From Aphanomyces cochlioides (Eukaryota > Oomycota > Saprolegniomycetes > Saprolegniales > Verrucalvaceae), in the NCBI GenBank assembly GCA_019828595.1, contig JAHQRK010000010.1, positions 1,736,001-1,800,000 of the forward strand: a stretch of 64,000 nt of DNA, written 5' to 3'. Positions 1 through 11,641 of this stretch are shown here, in pieces. Every line of letters begins with the position of its first letter. The first letter of the stretch is position 1. Under the pieces are notes generated by a model. The model had not been told where the DNA came from, searched no databases, and saw only the letters and a list, made by a program, of their open reading frames with translations. Position numbers and translations under genes: made by a program.

Positions 1-209
1 GTATATTGCACAATTTTCTCCTGCGAAAACATGATGTTGTGCCTGATGACTGGATAGAAACACAAACGAATTGTTATTGCAATGCTGATGTCAGGAGTTG
101 TATCACGTGCTTCCCATCTAGTGATATTGATGTAATGGACGGTATTATCGACGACAACACACGAAGGATGGCGTGTTTGGAGACCATTCTTGAGGGGTCG
201 ATGTTTTGA
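1..209 (+). pseudogene. C-terminal remnant of an unidentified (probably transposon) gene, first copy
   Basis: An open frame entering from the left edge ends at 207-209 with a tail DDNTRRM.CLE.ILEGSMF. The same tail recurs at 820-884 as DDTRRMSCMENILEGSKF followed by a stop, so this is the preserved C-terminus of a duplicated coding unit and not random sequence. It runs head-on toward the small minus-strand gene copies next to it. That convergent layout resembles the two-gene Harbinger-like elements elsewhere in this window, so a transposase C-terminus is a reasonable inference. I do not recognise the family. Confidence 0.4.
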
Positions 210-289
210 ACGTGCTTTGCGTAGATAAACAATGTTAATGTAGAGATATTGAATTGATTCTACAATTGGAAATGAATTTATTATGCTAC

Positions 290-815
290 TTACGCAAATT
301 GACATCATTATTACCTTTGGAATCACTACAGAGGGCACATGTAGTCAATTCCTTCCTCAGACAAGCCGTCGTTTACATTTGCGTCGCGTTTCACTTCTTT
401 TCTCCATGCCTTGAATTTTTTGCTTGTTTTCAAAATTCCTAATGTTTTCGGCAACTCTCAATTCCAGGATATCCTTATTCAATTTGGACTCATCTGCAAG
501 ACGCTGGTCACCTTGCAAATCAAGTTGAAGTCGATTTTCGTCATTATCACAATTCACTCGAATTTCCTCTTGTATGTTTAGTCTACTAAGCTCTTAGGAA
601 TGAATATGACAAGTAATGATAAAATCTTACTTCGTCATGTCGTAAACTGCATGATTGACGGGTAATCTCATCCCAGTCGTCAATTTGGCTTTTATCTCAC
701 ACCTTTTCCTTTGGCTATTCGAATTTTGGTTTGGTCTATGTTTTCTGATGTTTTAATTTTTTGACGAGTTCTTTTCCGAATCACACTCATCGTCGCTGGT
801 ACTAAGCATCTCACC
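290..815 (-). pseudogene. Relic copy of the small minus-strand DNA-binding-like gene (3' half)
   Basis: This is a diverged duplicate of the 3' part of the gene at 1096-3682. The minus strand keeps the end of its first exon (about 815-633), the same donor context (DE|GTAAGA), an uninterrupted intron of about 75 nt, and a second exon whose coiled-coil text (RLQLDLQ..QRLADESKLNK) matches the copy at 1347-1096. Near the C-terminus a frameshift gives a stop after KRRLV, while the expected (S/E)EEGIDYMCPL ending is still readable in another frame. It lacks the N-terminal domain. It shows what the intron looked like before the mariner element entered the sister copy. Confidence 0.6.
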
Positions 816-819
816 ATAG

Positions 820-884
820 TATTCGTCGACGACACAAGGAGGATGTCGTGTATGGAGAATATTCTCGAGGGGTCAAAGTTTTGA
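820..884 (+). pseudogene. Second copy of the C-terminal remnant
   Basis: Only about 20 codons are recognisable: FVDDTRRMSCMENILEGSKF, then TGA. They match the end of the frame at 1-209. The sequence between here and 1096 parallels 209-290 but carries extra material at about 925-1035. It marks the left end of the second unit of a direct duplication. Confidence 0.5.
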
Positions 885-1095
885 AAACTACGTATTCATA
901 AACCATATTAATGCAGTGATTTAATCTAGAGAATGATATCGCTTGGTAAATCGTTACTCTACTTGAGGGGAATTGCTCCAAGGACAGACATTTGAGACTC
1001 AACCAATGACAACAACTTTGACAAAAGGCAGAAACAATGGCAAATGAATTTATTGTGCTACTTATGCAAATTGAAATCACTAGAGTTTGGAATCA

Positions 1096-3682
1096 CTACA
1101 GAGGGCACACATAGTCGATTTCTTCCTCGGACCAGTCGTCGCTTTTAAGCCTGCGACGCGTTTCAACGATTTTCATTCGTTTCTCCATGCCTTGTATTTC
1201 TTTCTTGTATTCAAAATCCCACACGGTTTCTGCCGCTTTTAATTCAAGGATCTCCTTATTCAATTTTGACTCTTCAGCAAGACGCTGCTCACGTTGCATT
1301 TCTAGCTGAAGTCTCTTTTCGTCAATGTCACGCTTCATACGAATTTCCTCTTCTTTTTGTTTAATCTATTACTACCTCTGTCCAGAAATGATTGCGACTC
1401 AATCCATAACTGCACTTCCAAATCTCTGATTGGTGTAAAAGTTGGTGGATATGAAAGAGCTAGGAAGAGGCACTCAGTGGCATTTTTTCGTGAATTATAT
1501 TTCACTTCATTCTCTGGAACCGGCATGACAAAATCCGATACAAAATCCAAGTCTAATCTCACTGACGACGACCGCTTGGCTCTCTATTGCCGCTTGTGCA
1601 GTGTCAGCGTGAGCGGAAAGCTCACCAACACGCAAGTCGTAGATGTGTCCACGAGTTTTGGCGTGAACAAGTCGGCAGCATGGCGAATATGGCAGCGTGG
1701 GCAATCGTCGGGTTCGAGGGTTGACGTCACATCACGCATAAAAGGTCGTTCAGGAGCCAAGTCGAAATATGACTCGGCTGTCGTCGAGGAACGTATCAAG
1801 TCTGTAGAGCTCAGCAAGCGACAAACTTACCGATCCTTATCTCGTGCATTGGCCATTCCACGCTCGACGTTGTGGACCTTTGTGCAAAAGAAGTGGATTG
1901 TCAAACGAACGAGCTACGTGAAGCCAATGCTGTCGGACAAGCACAAGGCGGACCGAGTCCAATTCTGCAAGTCGTTTTTTATCAGCGGTAGCGGTGGCAA
2001 CGACTCAATTGACGACATGTATTCGTACGTTCATATCGATGAAAAATGGTTTTATATGACCCGCACGAAAGCTCGTTACATTCTGTGGCACGACGAAGAG
2101 AGACCATTGCGGCTGTGCAAATCAAAAGCCCATGTTGTGAAAGTCATGTTTCTTGTGGCAGTTGCAAGACCACGCCATGGATGGGACGGGAAGGTTGGTT
2201 GCTGGCCGATTGCTGAGATGGTGGCCGCGCAACGTTCGAGCAAGAATCGCCCCTCTGGAACCTTGCAAATGGTGCCAACAAATGTGACCAAAGACGTGTA
2301 TCGACGTTTCCTTTGTGAGAAAGTGTTACCTGCAATTCAACGAAGTTGGGTGAGTGTGAATGGAAATCGAAGCGTGATCATTCAACAAGACAATACCCGC
2401 CCGCACGTGAAGGTAGACGACCCATCGATTGTTGCCGCTGGGCTTTGTGGTGAATGGAGTATTAGCCTTATGAACCAGCCAGCCCAATCTCCCGATTTGA
2501 ACGTTCTAGATCTAGGGTTTTTCAATGCGATACAAGCACTCCAGCATGAAAAAGATGTGAGCACAATTGAAGAACTTGTCCAAGCTGTTCATGATTCGTT
2601 TGCACAACTTGGATCAGAGACACTTGCGAACTTTTGCAACGCTGCAACGTGTGATGTGCCTTTGCATTGAACATGAAGGCTGCAACAACTACAAGATCTC
2701 CAGGTCTTCGAAGGCACTTGATGTCGATTGCTTGGCTCTTGATCTTCTGGACGCTCGCATTGAGGAAGAGGATCGACTTGAAGGTCTCTGTCAATTGCTC
2801 GAAGGATCCGATTTAAACGATGCAACACACATCATTTAGATAATCAGGACGAATAGAAGTGTGTCATAACGTAAAGCATGTCGTCGTCTAATCTCTCAGC
2901 CCTGTGTCTTTTTTTTATATTTTCAGATTCGTCAACGAAATATGTATAATAAAACCAAGATATATTGTCAAGTCGAATATCCAGTCGCAATTATTCCTGG
3001 ACAGAGGTAGTAAAAGTAAAGAAACTAAATAGGAATGATTATGATGAAATCTTACTTCATCTTGTCGTAAACTGTATGATTGACGGGTGATCTCAGTCCA
3101 ATCATCAATTTTGGCTTGCATCGCACTCCTCTTCCTTTGACTATTTGAAGTTGATATTGTCGATGCATCCAGTTGTTTAGTTTTTTTTCGACGGGGTGTT
3201 TTTGGCATCACACTCATCTTCACTGTCACTAAGAATCTCGCCACAACATTGGTTGTCAAGCTGTTCACTTGTGACTGTGTTGACGCCCGATCACGCATCA
3301 CTTCATTTAGTTCAAAAAAGTAGGGGCACCGACGCTTAAGTTCATTTTTAATTGAGTCTTCGTCTTCAATGCCTTGACCGGTGTGCTCTCTCCATTCTCG
3401 AGCTTCGCGGTAAGACGACTCAATGGATGAAATTTTGGCCAAGACGTCTTTTGGATTGCGATTATGTATGCCATTTTGAATCATTATGCGCACAATTTCG
3501 CCTGCAAGCGAGGATTTTGTTGCTCCAGAGTGTTTATCACCTCCACGCCATTTGACGTAGTTAGTCTCGTTACTAAGCCAACTAATTAAGATGTCCATTA
3601 TGGATTTACCGCCGTCGACGCCATCAGTTTGCCACATTACGCGCTTGCCTTTCACAGTGGATCGTTGTCTTGCCGAAGCCAT
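1096..3682 (-). CDS. Small trihelix/SANT-like protein gene, split by a mariner element in its intron
   Basis: Exon 1 is 3682-3056 and exon 2 is 1347-1096, both phase 0, predicting about 292 aa. The N-terminal part (about residues 15-120) has DGGKSIMDILISWLS, WRGGDKHSGATKSSLA, a KDVLAKISSIESSYREA.EW helix and a RCPYFFEL.EVM segment. From memory I associate this with an oomycete and fungal domain of unknown function often found beside transposons, probably DNA-binding. Exon 2 is a charged coiled coil ending SEEEIDYVCPL. The intron (about 1.7 kb) contains the complete mariner-like element. Removing it leaves an intron of about 70 nt, as in the relic copy at 290-815. The upstream frame opens at 3703, but 3682 is the first ATG. 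Expression across the enlarged intron is unproven. Confidence 0.6.
1372..3010 (+). mobile_element. Mariner-like (DD39D) DNA transposon
   Basis: The ends are inverted repeats of about 28 bp starting CTACCTCTGTCC, at 1372 and, inverted, ending at 3010, with three mismatches. A TA dinucleotide flanks each side (1370-1371 and 3011-3012), the target-site duplication of Tc1/mariner elements. The TIR resembles that of plant mariner/Stowaway elements. The only gene inside is the transposase. It sits in the intron of the minus-strand host gene. Confidence 0.9.
1525..2839 (+). pseudogene. Mariner-like DD39D transposase, C-terminally frameshifted
   Basis: The first family-like ATG is at 1525 (MTKSDTKSK); the frame is open from 1357. 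An HTH region (about residues 20-140) is followed by the catalytic DDE/D fold: first D in VHIDEKWF, second D in IQQDNTRPH, third D in DLNVLDLGFF. There are 39 residues between the second and third D, the spacing of plant-type mariner-like elements. The frame stops at 2670, but the expected C-terminal text VMCLCIEHEGCNNYKI lies in another frame (to 2839). A one-base shift near 2632 has therefore removed about 65 residues. The catalytic core is complete; activity is uncertain. Confidence 0.85.
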
Positions 3683-3955
3683 GTTTGCCTGACCCGTCGG
3701 CAACGGTTAAGGGCACACACGTCCACCAATCACATTCGTTTTCTCCGAAACATTATACTTTTTCCACAAGAAGGGTAACCTGTAAAACCTATTATTGTCG
3801 AATTGCCATCTTTTTTTGACAAGTAGGCAAGGCAATGGCAAGTAGATTTTGACCAATCAAATCCATTTTCTAATTTGTTGATTTCATCTTGTTGTTACTT
3901 TGACACCCACCCACTAGTGTTGACAGTTGTCGAAGCGGCAGCGTGTCTCGACGGC

Positions 3956-5337
3956 ATGGACGATTGGGATATTGAGCGCGGTTTACACTTTCTTATCGCG
4001 ACGGACGAGCAGCTTGAAGACGAGTTGGATCATGTCTGCAACTTGCTAGTGGATGCACAGAGCGGTAGCTCAGCTCAGCCTATTGATACGGAAGGTTTAG
4101 TGACACCGACTGCGTCAGCTCAGCGAAAGACTACGACGAGACCACTAGGACGAAATCGAAGAAGCCGTGAAATACTCGAGCTACGGCGGCAAGTGACAGC
4201 TCTCAAGAAAGAACTTGCAACTGCAAGACACCAAGCAGCGCATCTCAATGTGGGAGAAAGCTGCACACGACCAACTCTACAAGAAACAGAAAGCCATCCA
4301 GGAGAATGGACTACTTCGCGACGCAGCAAGTGAAAACAGCATCTTCATTGCAAAAATGAAAACACTCCTGCACAAGACACCTCGCTTGAATGTACTCTTC
4401 CTCCAAATAATTGACTGGGCCTGTAGGCGAAGATATCGTCGGAAGATTGGCAAGAGTACAAGCTCGCTGCGAGTGCTTCACTTCGAGCTGCTGGGATCCA
4501 TGCAATTACGGACCGTCAATATAATCGTCTTGACACGGCGCTCATCAATGCCGGCTTATTCGGGGTCAAGGACAACTATTCTTGCATTCGCCCCAAAACA
4601 AACAGCCAAGGCAAGCGAATTTCTGTGGAGCATATCCACAGCGTGAAGCTGGATGCGCCGAGAGAAACCGTCGTCAGTGCGATTTGGTTGTTCTTAAAAG
4701 AGCCCCATTTACAATGTCCCCTTCCATCGGATGCACATCGAGTATGTTTGCATTCGCATTCTACCGTCTAACTTGTCGTAGGTAATCGAAATCGTGGATC
4801 AAAACACTCTTTACAAAGAGCGAAGCCCCGCGGGTGTATTTTGCCATTCCAATCTGATCCGCAAGTTGTATGCTGAGGGCCATCGGCATGTTATTCTGTC
4901 GCGAACTGTCTTGCACGATGCTTTGGCACCGCACATGGTCCATGGCGACGTCGAGGATGAAAGCTCCTGGTGCGATATCTCGATCTTTCTTGCCTGATAT
5001 ATTTGATTGTAGGATTGTCGTCGAGGATAACGAAGTGAATCCACAGCAATGCCACCTAGTCATTCTAGTCCAAGTCCAAAACGATCTGTCCATGCTTACA
5101 AGTCCCATGCAGTTAGATGAGGATCGAATCGCCGAGCACTTGTCGAAACTCATGCTGAGAGCGATGCCTGATGGCCAAGGATTAATTTCACCAGAGATTA
5201 AAGGAGTCGACTGGAATGATTTTCCAACGACGATGGCAACATTCACGCAAATCGGCAAGAGATTTGAGGAGTACATGATCCAAGGCATCAATGAAGCCGT
5301 CTCCAAATTTAAAGCGTCCCAAGTTTTACCGAGATGA
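3956..5337 (+). pseudogene. F1: M96/START-like family gene, one frameshift in exon 1
   Basis: Exons 3956-4391, 4427-4741, 4782-4969 and 5013-5337; introns of 35, 40 and 43 nt. The start ATG gives MDDWDIERGLHFLIATDEQL. Exon 1 is 436 nt, one base off frame. The coiled coil up to ATARHQAA and the following SMWEKAAHDQ segment are in different frames, breaking at about 4240. The nearest relative F2 reads through this point with a slightly longer linker. Exon 2 (SSEDWQEYKLAA, IHAITDRQY), exon 3 (IEIVDQNTLY, LSRTVLHDALAPHM) and exon 4 are all in frame and end at TGA 5335-5337. A sequencing error is possible; otherwise this is a recent pseudogene. It is convergent with F2. Confidence 0.8.
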
Positions 5338-5433
5338 CATTTAGTCCGTGTATTTAGCGAGAATATCTATTTCAGGCGAAGAATCACTTCAGCGATAACG
5401 TCAAACTAGCATAAGAGGTTGGCGATCGCAAAA

Positions 5434-6872
5434 TCATTCGCTGGGACAGCTTGACGGCTTCGACTCGTGAAAGGACTTAACAGCTTGCTTGATCACTTGT
5501 AGTAAGTACTTTCCAAACTCTTTTCCAGTTTTCGAGAAGGCTTCCATGGAAGGTGGAAAAGCCTTCCAGGCTGCCTCCTGACTCTCTTTTGGTAAAAGCC
5601 CCTGACCAGTGGCTTCTAACGTGATTTGGGTAAATTTCTCGACGAGGATGTCACTATCGACTGGCTTGACTGCTCTTATCTCTGTCAAATCACTCTGAAC
5701 ATGGAGAAGAAATGTGAAATAGCACTGATGTGGATTTGTATCGTCATTTTCCAAGACAATCCTACGAAACAGTCGACATAAAGGCTACGTTATACAGCTG
5801 TACGCATCATACCATGAACTTTCATCTTCGACATCTCCAAGAATCATATGCGGAGCCAAAGCGTCATACAAGACGGTTCGCGACAGCATTACATGACGAT
5901 CTTCATCCATGGATGCTTTGCGAATAATGTTTGAATGACAAATAACGCCATCTGGAGTTAGCACTTCGTTCATTTCGTACAAAGTGCACGGGTCGATCAT
6001 CTCAATCGTCTATGAAAAGTTACATGACAAAGGTAAAGACAAAACCAACCCGTTTGCCACCAGGAGGGACTGGAAATTGCATTTCAGGATCACTAAATAC
6101 TGACCACGCTGCCTTCGCAATGACTTCTTTGGGTGCGTCGAGCTTGAGGTGACGAATGACTTCAATGCAAAATGTTTTGCCGCCATCCTTCGCTTTAGGA
6201 CGTACAGAAGTTCGGTCTTCTCTGAGACGCCACACGCCAGCATTGATGAGAGCTGTGTCCAGACGACTGAATTGCCGGTCCGCAATTGCATGGATCCCAG
6301 CAGCACGAAGAGAAGTACTCGCAGCGAGCTTGTACTCTTTCCACTGATCTGACGTGGTTTCTTCCTACGAACACATTCAGAAATGAGGCAGCTGTGGTAT
6401 AAAATACGCTTAAGCGAGGCCTCTTGCCCAGGAGAGACTTCATCTTTGCGATCAAATAATTGTTTCCGTCCGCGGCCTCGCGAAGCATTTCATTTTCTTG
6501 AAACGCTTTTCGCTTGTGGTAGAGCTGGACACGAGCTGCTTTTTCCCAGCACGACATCTCTCTCTGCATCGCTGCCTGATGCTTTGCAGTTTCCAGCTCA
6601 TCCTTGAGAACTTTGACTTGCCGTTGCAATTCAAACATCTCCTTCTTTCGTCTGCTCACCGGTTGAGAGTTCAATCCCTTTCGCTTCGTTGGCCGCTGGT
6701 TTGATTGGACCGAAGGACTCGCATTGGACTCGACAGAAGCATCGCTGGACGCATCAATGAGCAAACTACACACGTGATCAAGCTCTGTCTCCAGCTGTTC
6801 GTCCGTGGCGATCAGGAAGTGCAAGTCACGCTCGATATCCCACGACTCCAAGTCGTCCTCCTGCCCGGCCAT
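5434..6872 (-). CDS. F2: intact M96/START-like family protein, 434 aa
   Basis: Exons 6872-6408, 6364-6050, 6009-5813 and 5761-5434, with introns of 43, 40 and 51 nt, all GT-AG. Reading order: acidic N-terminus with WDIERDLHFLIATDEQLETEL; a basic patch (SRRKKEMFELQRQ) into a leucine-heptad coiled coil; the KRPRL hinge; and the conserved C-terminal domain (QWKEYKLAAS, IHAIADRQF, MLSRTVLYDALAPHM, SSW|IV). The coiled coil implies dimerisation, and a bZIP-like DNA-binding role is possible because of the basic stretch. The C-terminal domain resembles START-like lipid-binding folds by recall only. Closest to F1, with which it is convergent (96 bp apart). It may act in the nucleus, but no localisation signal is clear. 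Confidence 0.85.
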
Positions 6873-7679
6873 CTTCTCGTCGACTCGGTTCGTTTCTTAT
6901 TGGGAGTTCATTTGGGAGATTACAACATGCGTTCTGTCCTCACCACCTTCATTCTACACAGTACTCCAACTAAGTACGAATAGTAATATTAGATGAAGGA
7001 TCAGTGATATGCTCCCCGGCAAAAGACTTGCCGCGTACTACTTCCGACGATCAACTATGTATTTAGCTTTCAAGACCTTGGCAGACTAATTCTTTACTAG
7101 ATGATTCAAGGAGATGGGACCATAATGCTGTTATCATGATGGACTTTGATTCGAACTAGTAAGCTCTACTACTAGTAGTTTAAGGTTGATGGAGGAGTGA
7201 ATGTGTTGGAGGAATGTGTGCTAAACTGTTGGAGGCACTGACAAGTCAACAATGTTGCTGGCCGCTTTGGCATCATGTTGTTGATTCAATTCACTACGTA
7301 TCAACAGTCCGCGAAATTGGTCCAAGCTTTACGAACCTTCAAATTTCACGTGCTTACTACACCCAACATCCTTGGTACTCTCCAGCCTATTGTGTAGTTA
7401 TGTTTGCCAATGCATGATTGACGACAGGAAACCATCGTGTTGTGATAGCATGTAGATCTATGTAGACACAGCGTTGAATATTGCTATTGCATGCGATGCA
7501 AGCGACTTCATGCTAGTTTACTATGTTGTGGGGTGACTGAGCCTTTGAGATTGAGCGTGTATCATCACTTCACAAGATTCTCTCAGTTTGCACTCTCATC
7601 CATAACAAGCACTGTGTACTGAACTTGTCGAGACCAACAGAGCGTACGTTTATTTCATGGAGTATAAATAAGTGAAACA
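6873..7679. other. Intergenic, no gene recognised
   Basis: This 0.8-kb stretch lies between the 5' end of F2 and the 3' end of F3. Only short frames occur, none with recognisable text. It presumably contains the F2 promoter close to 6873. Confidence 0.5.
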
Positions 7680-9080
7680 TCAAGGACAGACCTCATTGCA
7701 TTCGAGGTTGGACTTTGTCTGGAAGGATGTGATAGCCGCATTGAGCGCCGTCTTGATCGCGACTTCAAACAAGCGTCCCCGTTCGAGGAACGTACCCATA
7801 CTTGGAATTGGAATCTTCTGGATCACATCCATGAAGCCCACTTTGGACTCATCCGCAATAAATCCTCGCGTCGAAACGAAGGACATGGGTTTTAGCAATG
7901 ACAAGATTGCATCCATTGGATAGCTCGTGGCAGGACGAGGATCGTGCACTCCATGGGCTTCAAGAGGCATTTGAAACAAACTTGTGAGACGGCATTTCGT
8001 TTCATCATCAGGGTGCGGTCGGCATACCATCCTACGCAAGACTATCAACTTGGTTCCATGAAACGACTGCTTACCAGCCAGCCATGTCGTCCACGACACC
8101 TTTAAACATGTGCGGCTCCAATGCGTCTTCAAGAACCGAGCGCCACACCAACATATCCACGTCGTCGTCTTCAAAGTATTTCCGAATTGTGTTTGAAATG
8201 GCAGTGACACCTCCTCGACATGGTTGACGGAATCGCTCGTAAATCGTACGTTCATCGATTCGCTCCAGAGTCTACATGACGCCCGTGAATGGCAATTGTT
8301 TGTCAGTATTCTGCACCTCGCTTGCATTTGGAGGCGCAGATGGCCGCAAGTCGCCGCACGTGGCTCGCCAGCATGCCTGAGCTGCAACGCGGTAGGGTAC
8401 AGGCAGGTTCAGATGATTTATCACTCGAACTCCTTGACGATTGTCAGGGAGAACAATCAGAGTTGCACGGAATAGGTCTTCTTCTTGAGCGAGAACTCCT
8501 GCTTGGATGAACGTGTGTACTTGGCGGCGGCGTTGACGACCAGCGATTGCATGGATGGCAGCAGTCCGTAGTGACGCTTGCGCAACGAGTTTGAGTTCTT
8601 GAAGGCATGGAGGAGAAGCCTATTATCAAAGCACAGTCAGGAAACACAAAAGACCAGTTGGCAAACCGCATAGCGAGCTTTCTTGGCGAGCATGCGCTTC
8701 ATGTACGCGATGAAAGCAGCTCGTTCGTTGACAGCAGTTTGGAGTTGCTCTTGTTCCTCTTTAGCTCGCTGGATCTCCCGGCGCTCATGGCGAGCAGCCA
8801 CCGCCCAGATCGACTTGCACTGTCGCTTCGACTCACTCACAACCTTGAGCTCATGCTTGAGCTCTTCTACTTGACGTCGGAGGCGCAAGAGCTCTTCCTT
8901 TTGGTAGTTGATTCGAGATCGTTTCTTGCAATTGGCGTCGTTCACGTCGACCGCGTAGTCGTCGTCGTCTAGCAGACCACAGACGTTCGTCAGCTCTTCA
9001 TGGAGCGCATCGTCGACCGCAATAACAAAGCCAATGTCTTCTAGACCTTCTGACCAGCTCAGATCTCGTCCAGCATCCAT
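7680..9080 (-). CDS. F3: intact M96/START-like family protein, 421 aa
   Basis: Exons 9080-8667, 8619-8317, 8271-8075 and 8031-7680; exon lengths keep the frame with phases 0, 0 and 2. The N-terminus has SEGLEDIGFVIAVDDALHEEL. The coiled coil is preceded by KKRSRINYQKEELLRLRRQ, a good bZIP-like basic region, and the hinge is KKARYA. The C-terminal domain shows LVAQASLRTAAIHAIAGRQ, FIQAGVLAQEEDLFRA, IRKYFEDDDVDMLVWRSVLEDALEPHM and AGW|MV. The final exon ends with GTFLERGRLFE..IKTALN, a helix shared with F4-F6. It belongs to the F3-F6 subtype, all on the minus strand but separated from F4 by two transposons. Confidence 0.85.
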
Positions 9081-9375
9081 GTTGGAGTCACAACTTAGCT
9101 CTGAGTTGACTACCTGGGAACTCCCGTCATTGGCCGAAATTGTTGCAAATGATATCGATACATATGATCAATATTCCGACATATCTTCATATTTGTACAA
9201 ATTAATTTTGGCCTATCATAATATTGCTGTCTAGGCTTTGGCGAATAGAAATGCTTTCGACCCAATAGACCAATTATTTCCACCAATACAATATTTGTAG
9301 GTATAGGGTTACAATGTAACTACGATTCCGATCTGTTCCGATGAATCGCGTCGGAATGGATAAAAAATTATTTGG

Positions 9376-11392
9376 ATGCATATACAAAGTTCAAAGAAAG
9401 AGCAAACTTACAAAGAAGTTGTACTCATTCCGACAAGTAGGATAAGCCCTAAGCATTCTGCAAAGCATTTCGCAAGACAGTACGGCTCTGTTTTCGAAGC
9501 CGTCATGGATAAATTCGGGGTCTACTTGGCCTTTGACGAAGGGACTCGCGGGCGAAAGCTAGCCCGAGCTTCAGTAATGCAATATTATCGACAAACAAAA
9601 AACTGGCTGCTGGAAAAGAATCCTACATTGCGAGCTGCAGTGGAGACTCGCCTGCAAAAGATGGCGCGAACACTAGAGAAGCACTGTTTGAAACGTGAAA
9701 ATGGAGGAATCGTGAAGAAAGCCGAGGCATGCACCAAAGCGGAATTAATTCTGCTTTTGAAGTATATTTATGGGCATGCAAAATGCCCAAATGATTATCA
9801 AGATGCTGCTATGCTGGCTCTGCTATGGCACTGCTTTGGACGCGCATCGGATTTAATGTTTCTCCAGAGACATCGGATTTAATGTTTCTCCAGAGACAAC
9901 AGCTTGGACGATGCGCAGATGGCGTTCTGACCGTCGCTTTTGTTCGGATTAAAACATCCGAGGAACAATGTCTCGCTATCTACCCTAGCAATGATATTTT
10001 TGCTTGTCCGTACCTTGCTGTCGCTTTGGCTTTGATGACGCAGACGATACCAACAACTGCGCTTCTCAGTAATCTGCCCCAAACGACTACAAAGGAGAGC
10101 GTTTTTGCAGGTCCCTCGACGTCTTTAATGGCTTTATTGGACCTTCATGTTGCTCTGCAGTCTTGTGGCGATGATCCTCGGCCAATGTGCGAGAAAGGCG
10201 AGCCAGGAATACATGCCTACGTGAATCGCGTTTTGAAGCGAATTGCCTTTCACGCAGGAGTTACTCATGAATTGACATCGCACAGCTTTCGACGTGGTGG
10301 TGCTCAGCACGCGAACAGCGCGAGCGGCTTGAGTGCGCAATGGATTTTTGATCGTGGCGCCTGGAACTTGACAGCAACAAACCAGGCTTTTGCTTATATT
10401 TTCAACACATCCACTGAAGATCAAAAGGTTGCTAAGGTTCTGAGCAACTGGTCTGCCGACGGCATTGTTACAATCCCTAATCTGGACGACATCGACGACG
10501 ACACTCGTACTTTACTTGCGCGGCTCCAGCGAGCCGTGTTCCATGCACGGCTGTGTCTAACCCAAGTTTGAGGGTGAAAACCGATGTGCTAGACGTCATG
10601 ATGGCTTCTTTGCTCTGCAACTATCCGACACTCAAGAGTCTTGGCGCATGCAATTTTGCTGTGTCAAAGCTGGAGCAGTGTGCCAACAGCATTGGACTAG
10701 CTTCAGACGACTTGCTACGGTGGAGTGCAAAGCTCCACCAACCATATCAATCTTTGTTGGAGGTCAGCGGTGCCTCGAACACTCCAAATCTTTCTATGAA
10801 CACCATCCGCAAGCAGGAGGCAATCATCCTGGAGCTGATTGCGCTGAATAAGGCGATGGCTGAGCCGATGACCTTGCTTGAATCCCACGTTGGATTCAAC
10901 AGGCCACAGCTAACTGCGAGCGTCGCGTCCACCCAAGATTTTGCAGAAGGCGAGATCACACCAGCACCAAAACGAAGAAAGTCCAGCCCAACATCCCTCG
11001 CTGAAGTTTGGTTTGCTTGGTTTGCCCGCATCACGCCAACTTGGAGCCACTGTGTCGACAAAAAAAAGAAGTCGGAGGCGAGGCAGTTCGTTGGTTTCAT
11101 GAAAGTCTTCTGTGCGGAAGACTTCACATTGAATGGTGAGTCGCCAACCTTCCACGATGATGTACTTCGTTGTGGCGCCATTGCCGAACAGCGCTTGTTG
11201 AACTTCACCATGTCGACAGCTCCCAAAGTAAAATCATGTGGATCCGTGCTGCGCATATTGCGTGAAATGCATCGCGCAGGCTTGCTTGATGATCGAATCC
11301 GCCACTTCAATGATTTAGTTTTGAAAGGAAGGGTTGCTGACCCTACACCAATCCAGCATCAAGCAAACCACGTAGTCAGCGGCAATTTGTAA
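9376..11392 (+). mobile_element. Crypton-type (tyrosine recombinase) transposon
   Basis: The span covers the recombinase-coding region; element ends were not identified, which is normal for Cryptons because they lack terminal inverted repeats. It lies between F3 and a Harbinger-like element. A 14-bp minisatellite follows about 100 bp downstream. Confidence 0.8.
9376..11392 (+). pseudogene. Crypton tyrosine recombinase, twice frameshifted
   Basis: Three consecutive frames make one protein of about 670 aa. Frame 1 (9376-9882) carries the N-terminal SAM-like/core-binding part (MDKFGVYLAFDEG, VMQYYRQTKNW) and the first catalytic Arg in FGRASDL. A tandemly repeated 26-bp segment at about 9846-9897 throws it into frame 2 (to 10571). 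Frame 2 holds HSFRRGGAQ (H-x-x-R), RGAWN and the presumed nucleophile Tyr in FAYIFNT. A second shift near 10555 leads to frame 3 (10553-11392), which ends with a C-terminal domain containing W.AWFARITPTW, as in oomycete Cryptons I recall. All catalytic residues (R, HxxR, W, Y) are present, so it was functional until recently. Confidence 0.85.
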
Positions 11393-11496
11393 GTATAACG
11401 ACAACTGAATTTGAACCAGCACCTCCAGTGTTGTCACTGGCGCTCTCCATGAGCTACGTCGTCAAAAAGATTGACCATAAAGCCGACAAAAGCGGA

Positions 11497-11641
11497 CCAG
11501 GCAGGACCAGGCAGGACGGACGAGGCAGAACGGACGAGGCAGAACGGACGAGGCAAGATGGACCAGGCAAGAGGGACCAGGCAGGACGGACGAGGCAGGA
11601 CGGACGAGGCAGGATGGACCAGGCAGGATTGGCGAGGCAAA
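11497..11641. repeat. 14-bp minisatellite, about 10 copies
   Basis: Tandem units close to ACGAGGCAGAACGG or ACCAGGCAGGACGG run through this stretch, differing by C/G, A/G and one-base changes. Because 14 is not a multiple of 3, open frames on both strands (for example RTRQDGRGR on plus) are by-products, not genes. Confidence 0.9.

Noticed and set aside
10747..11310. 187-codon minus-strand open frame
   Set aside because: Antisense shadow of the Crypton recombinase C-terminal region.
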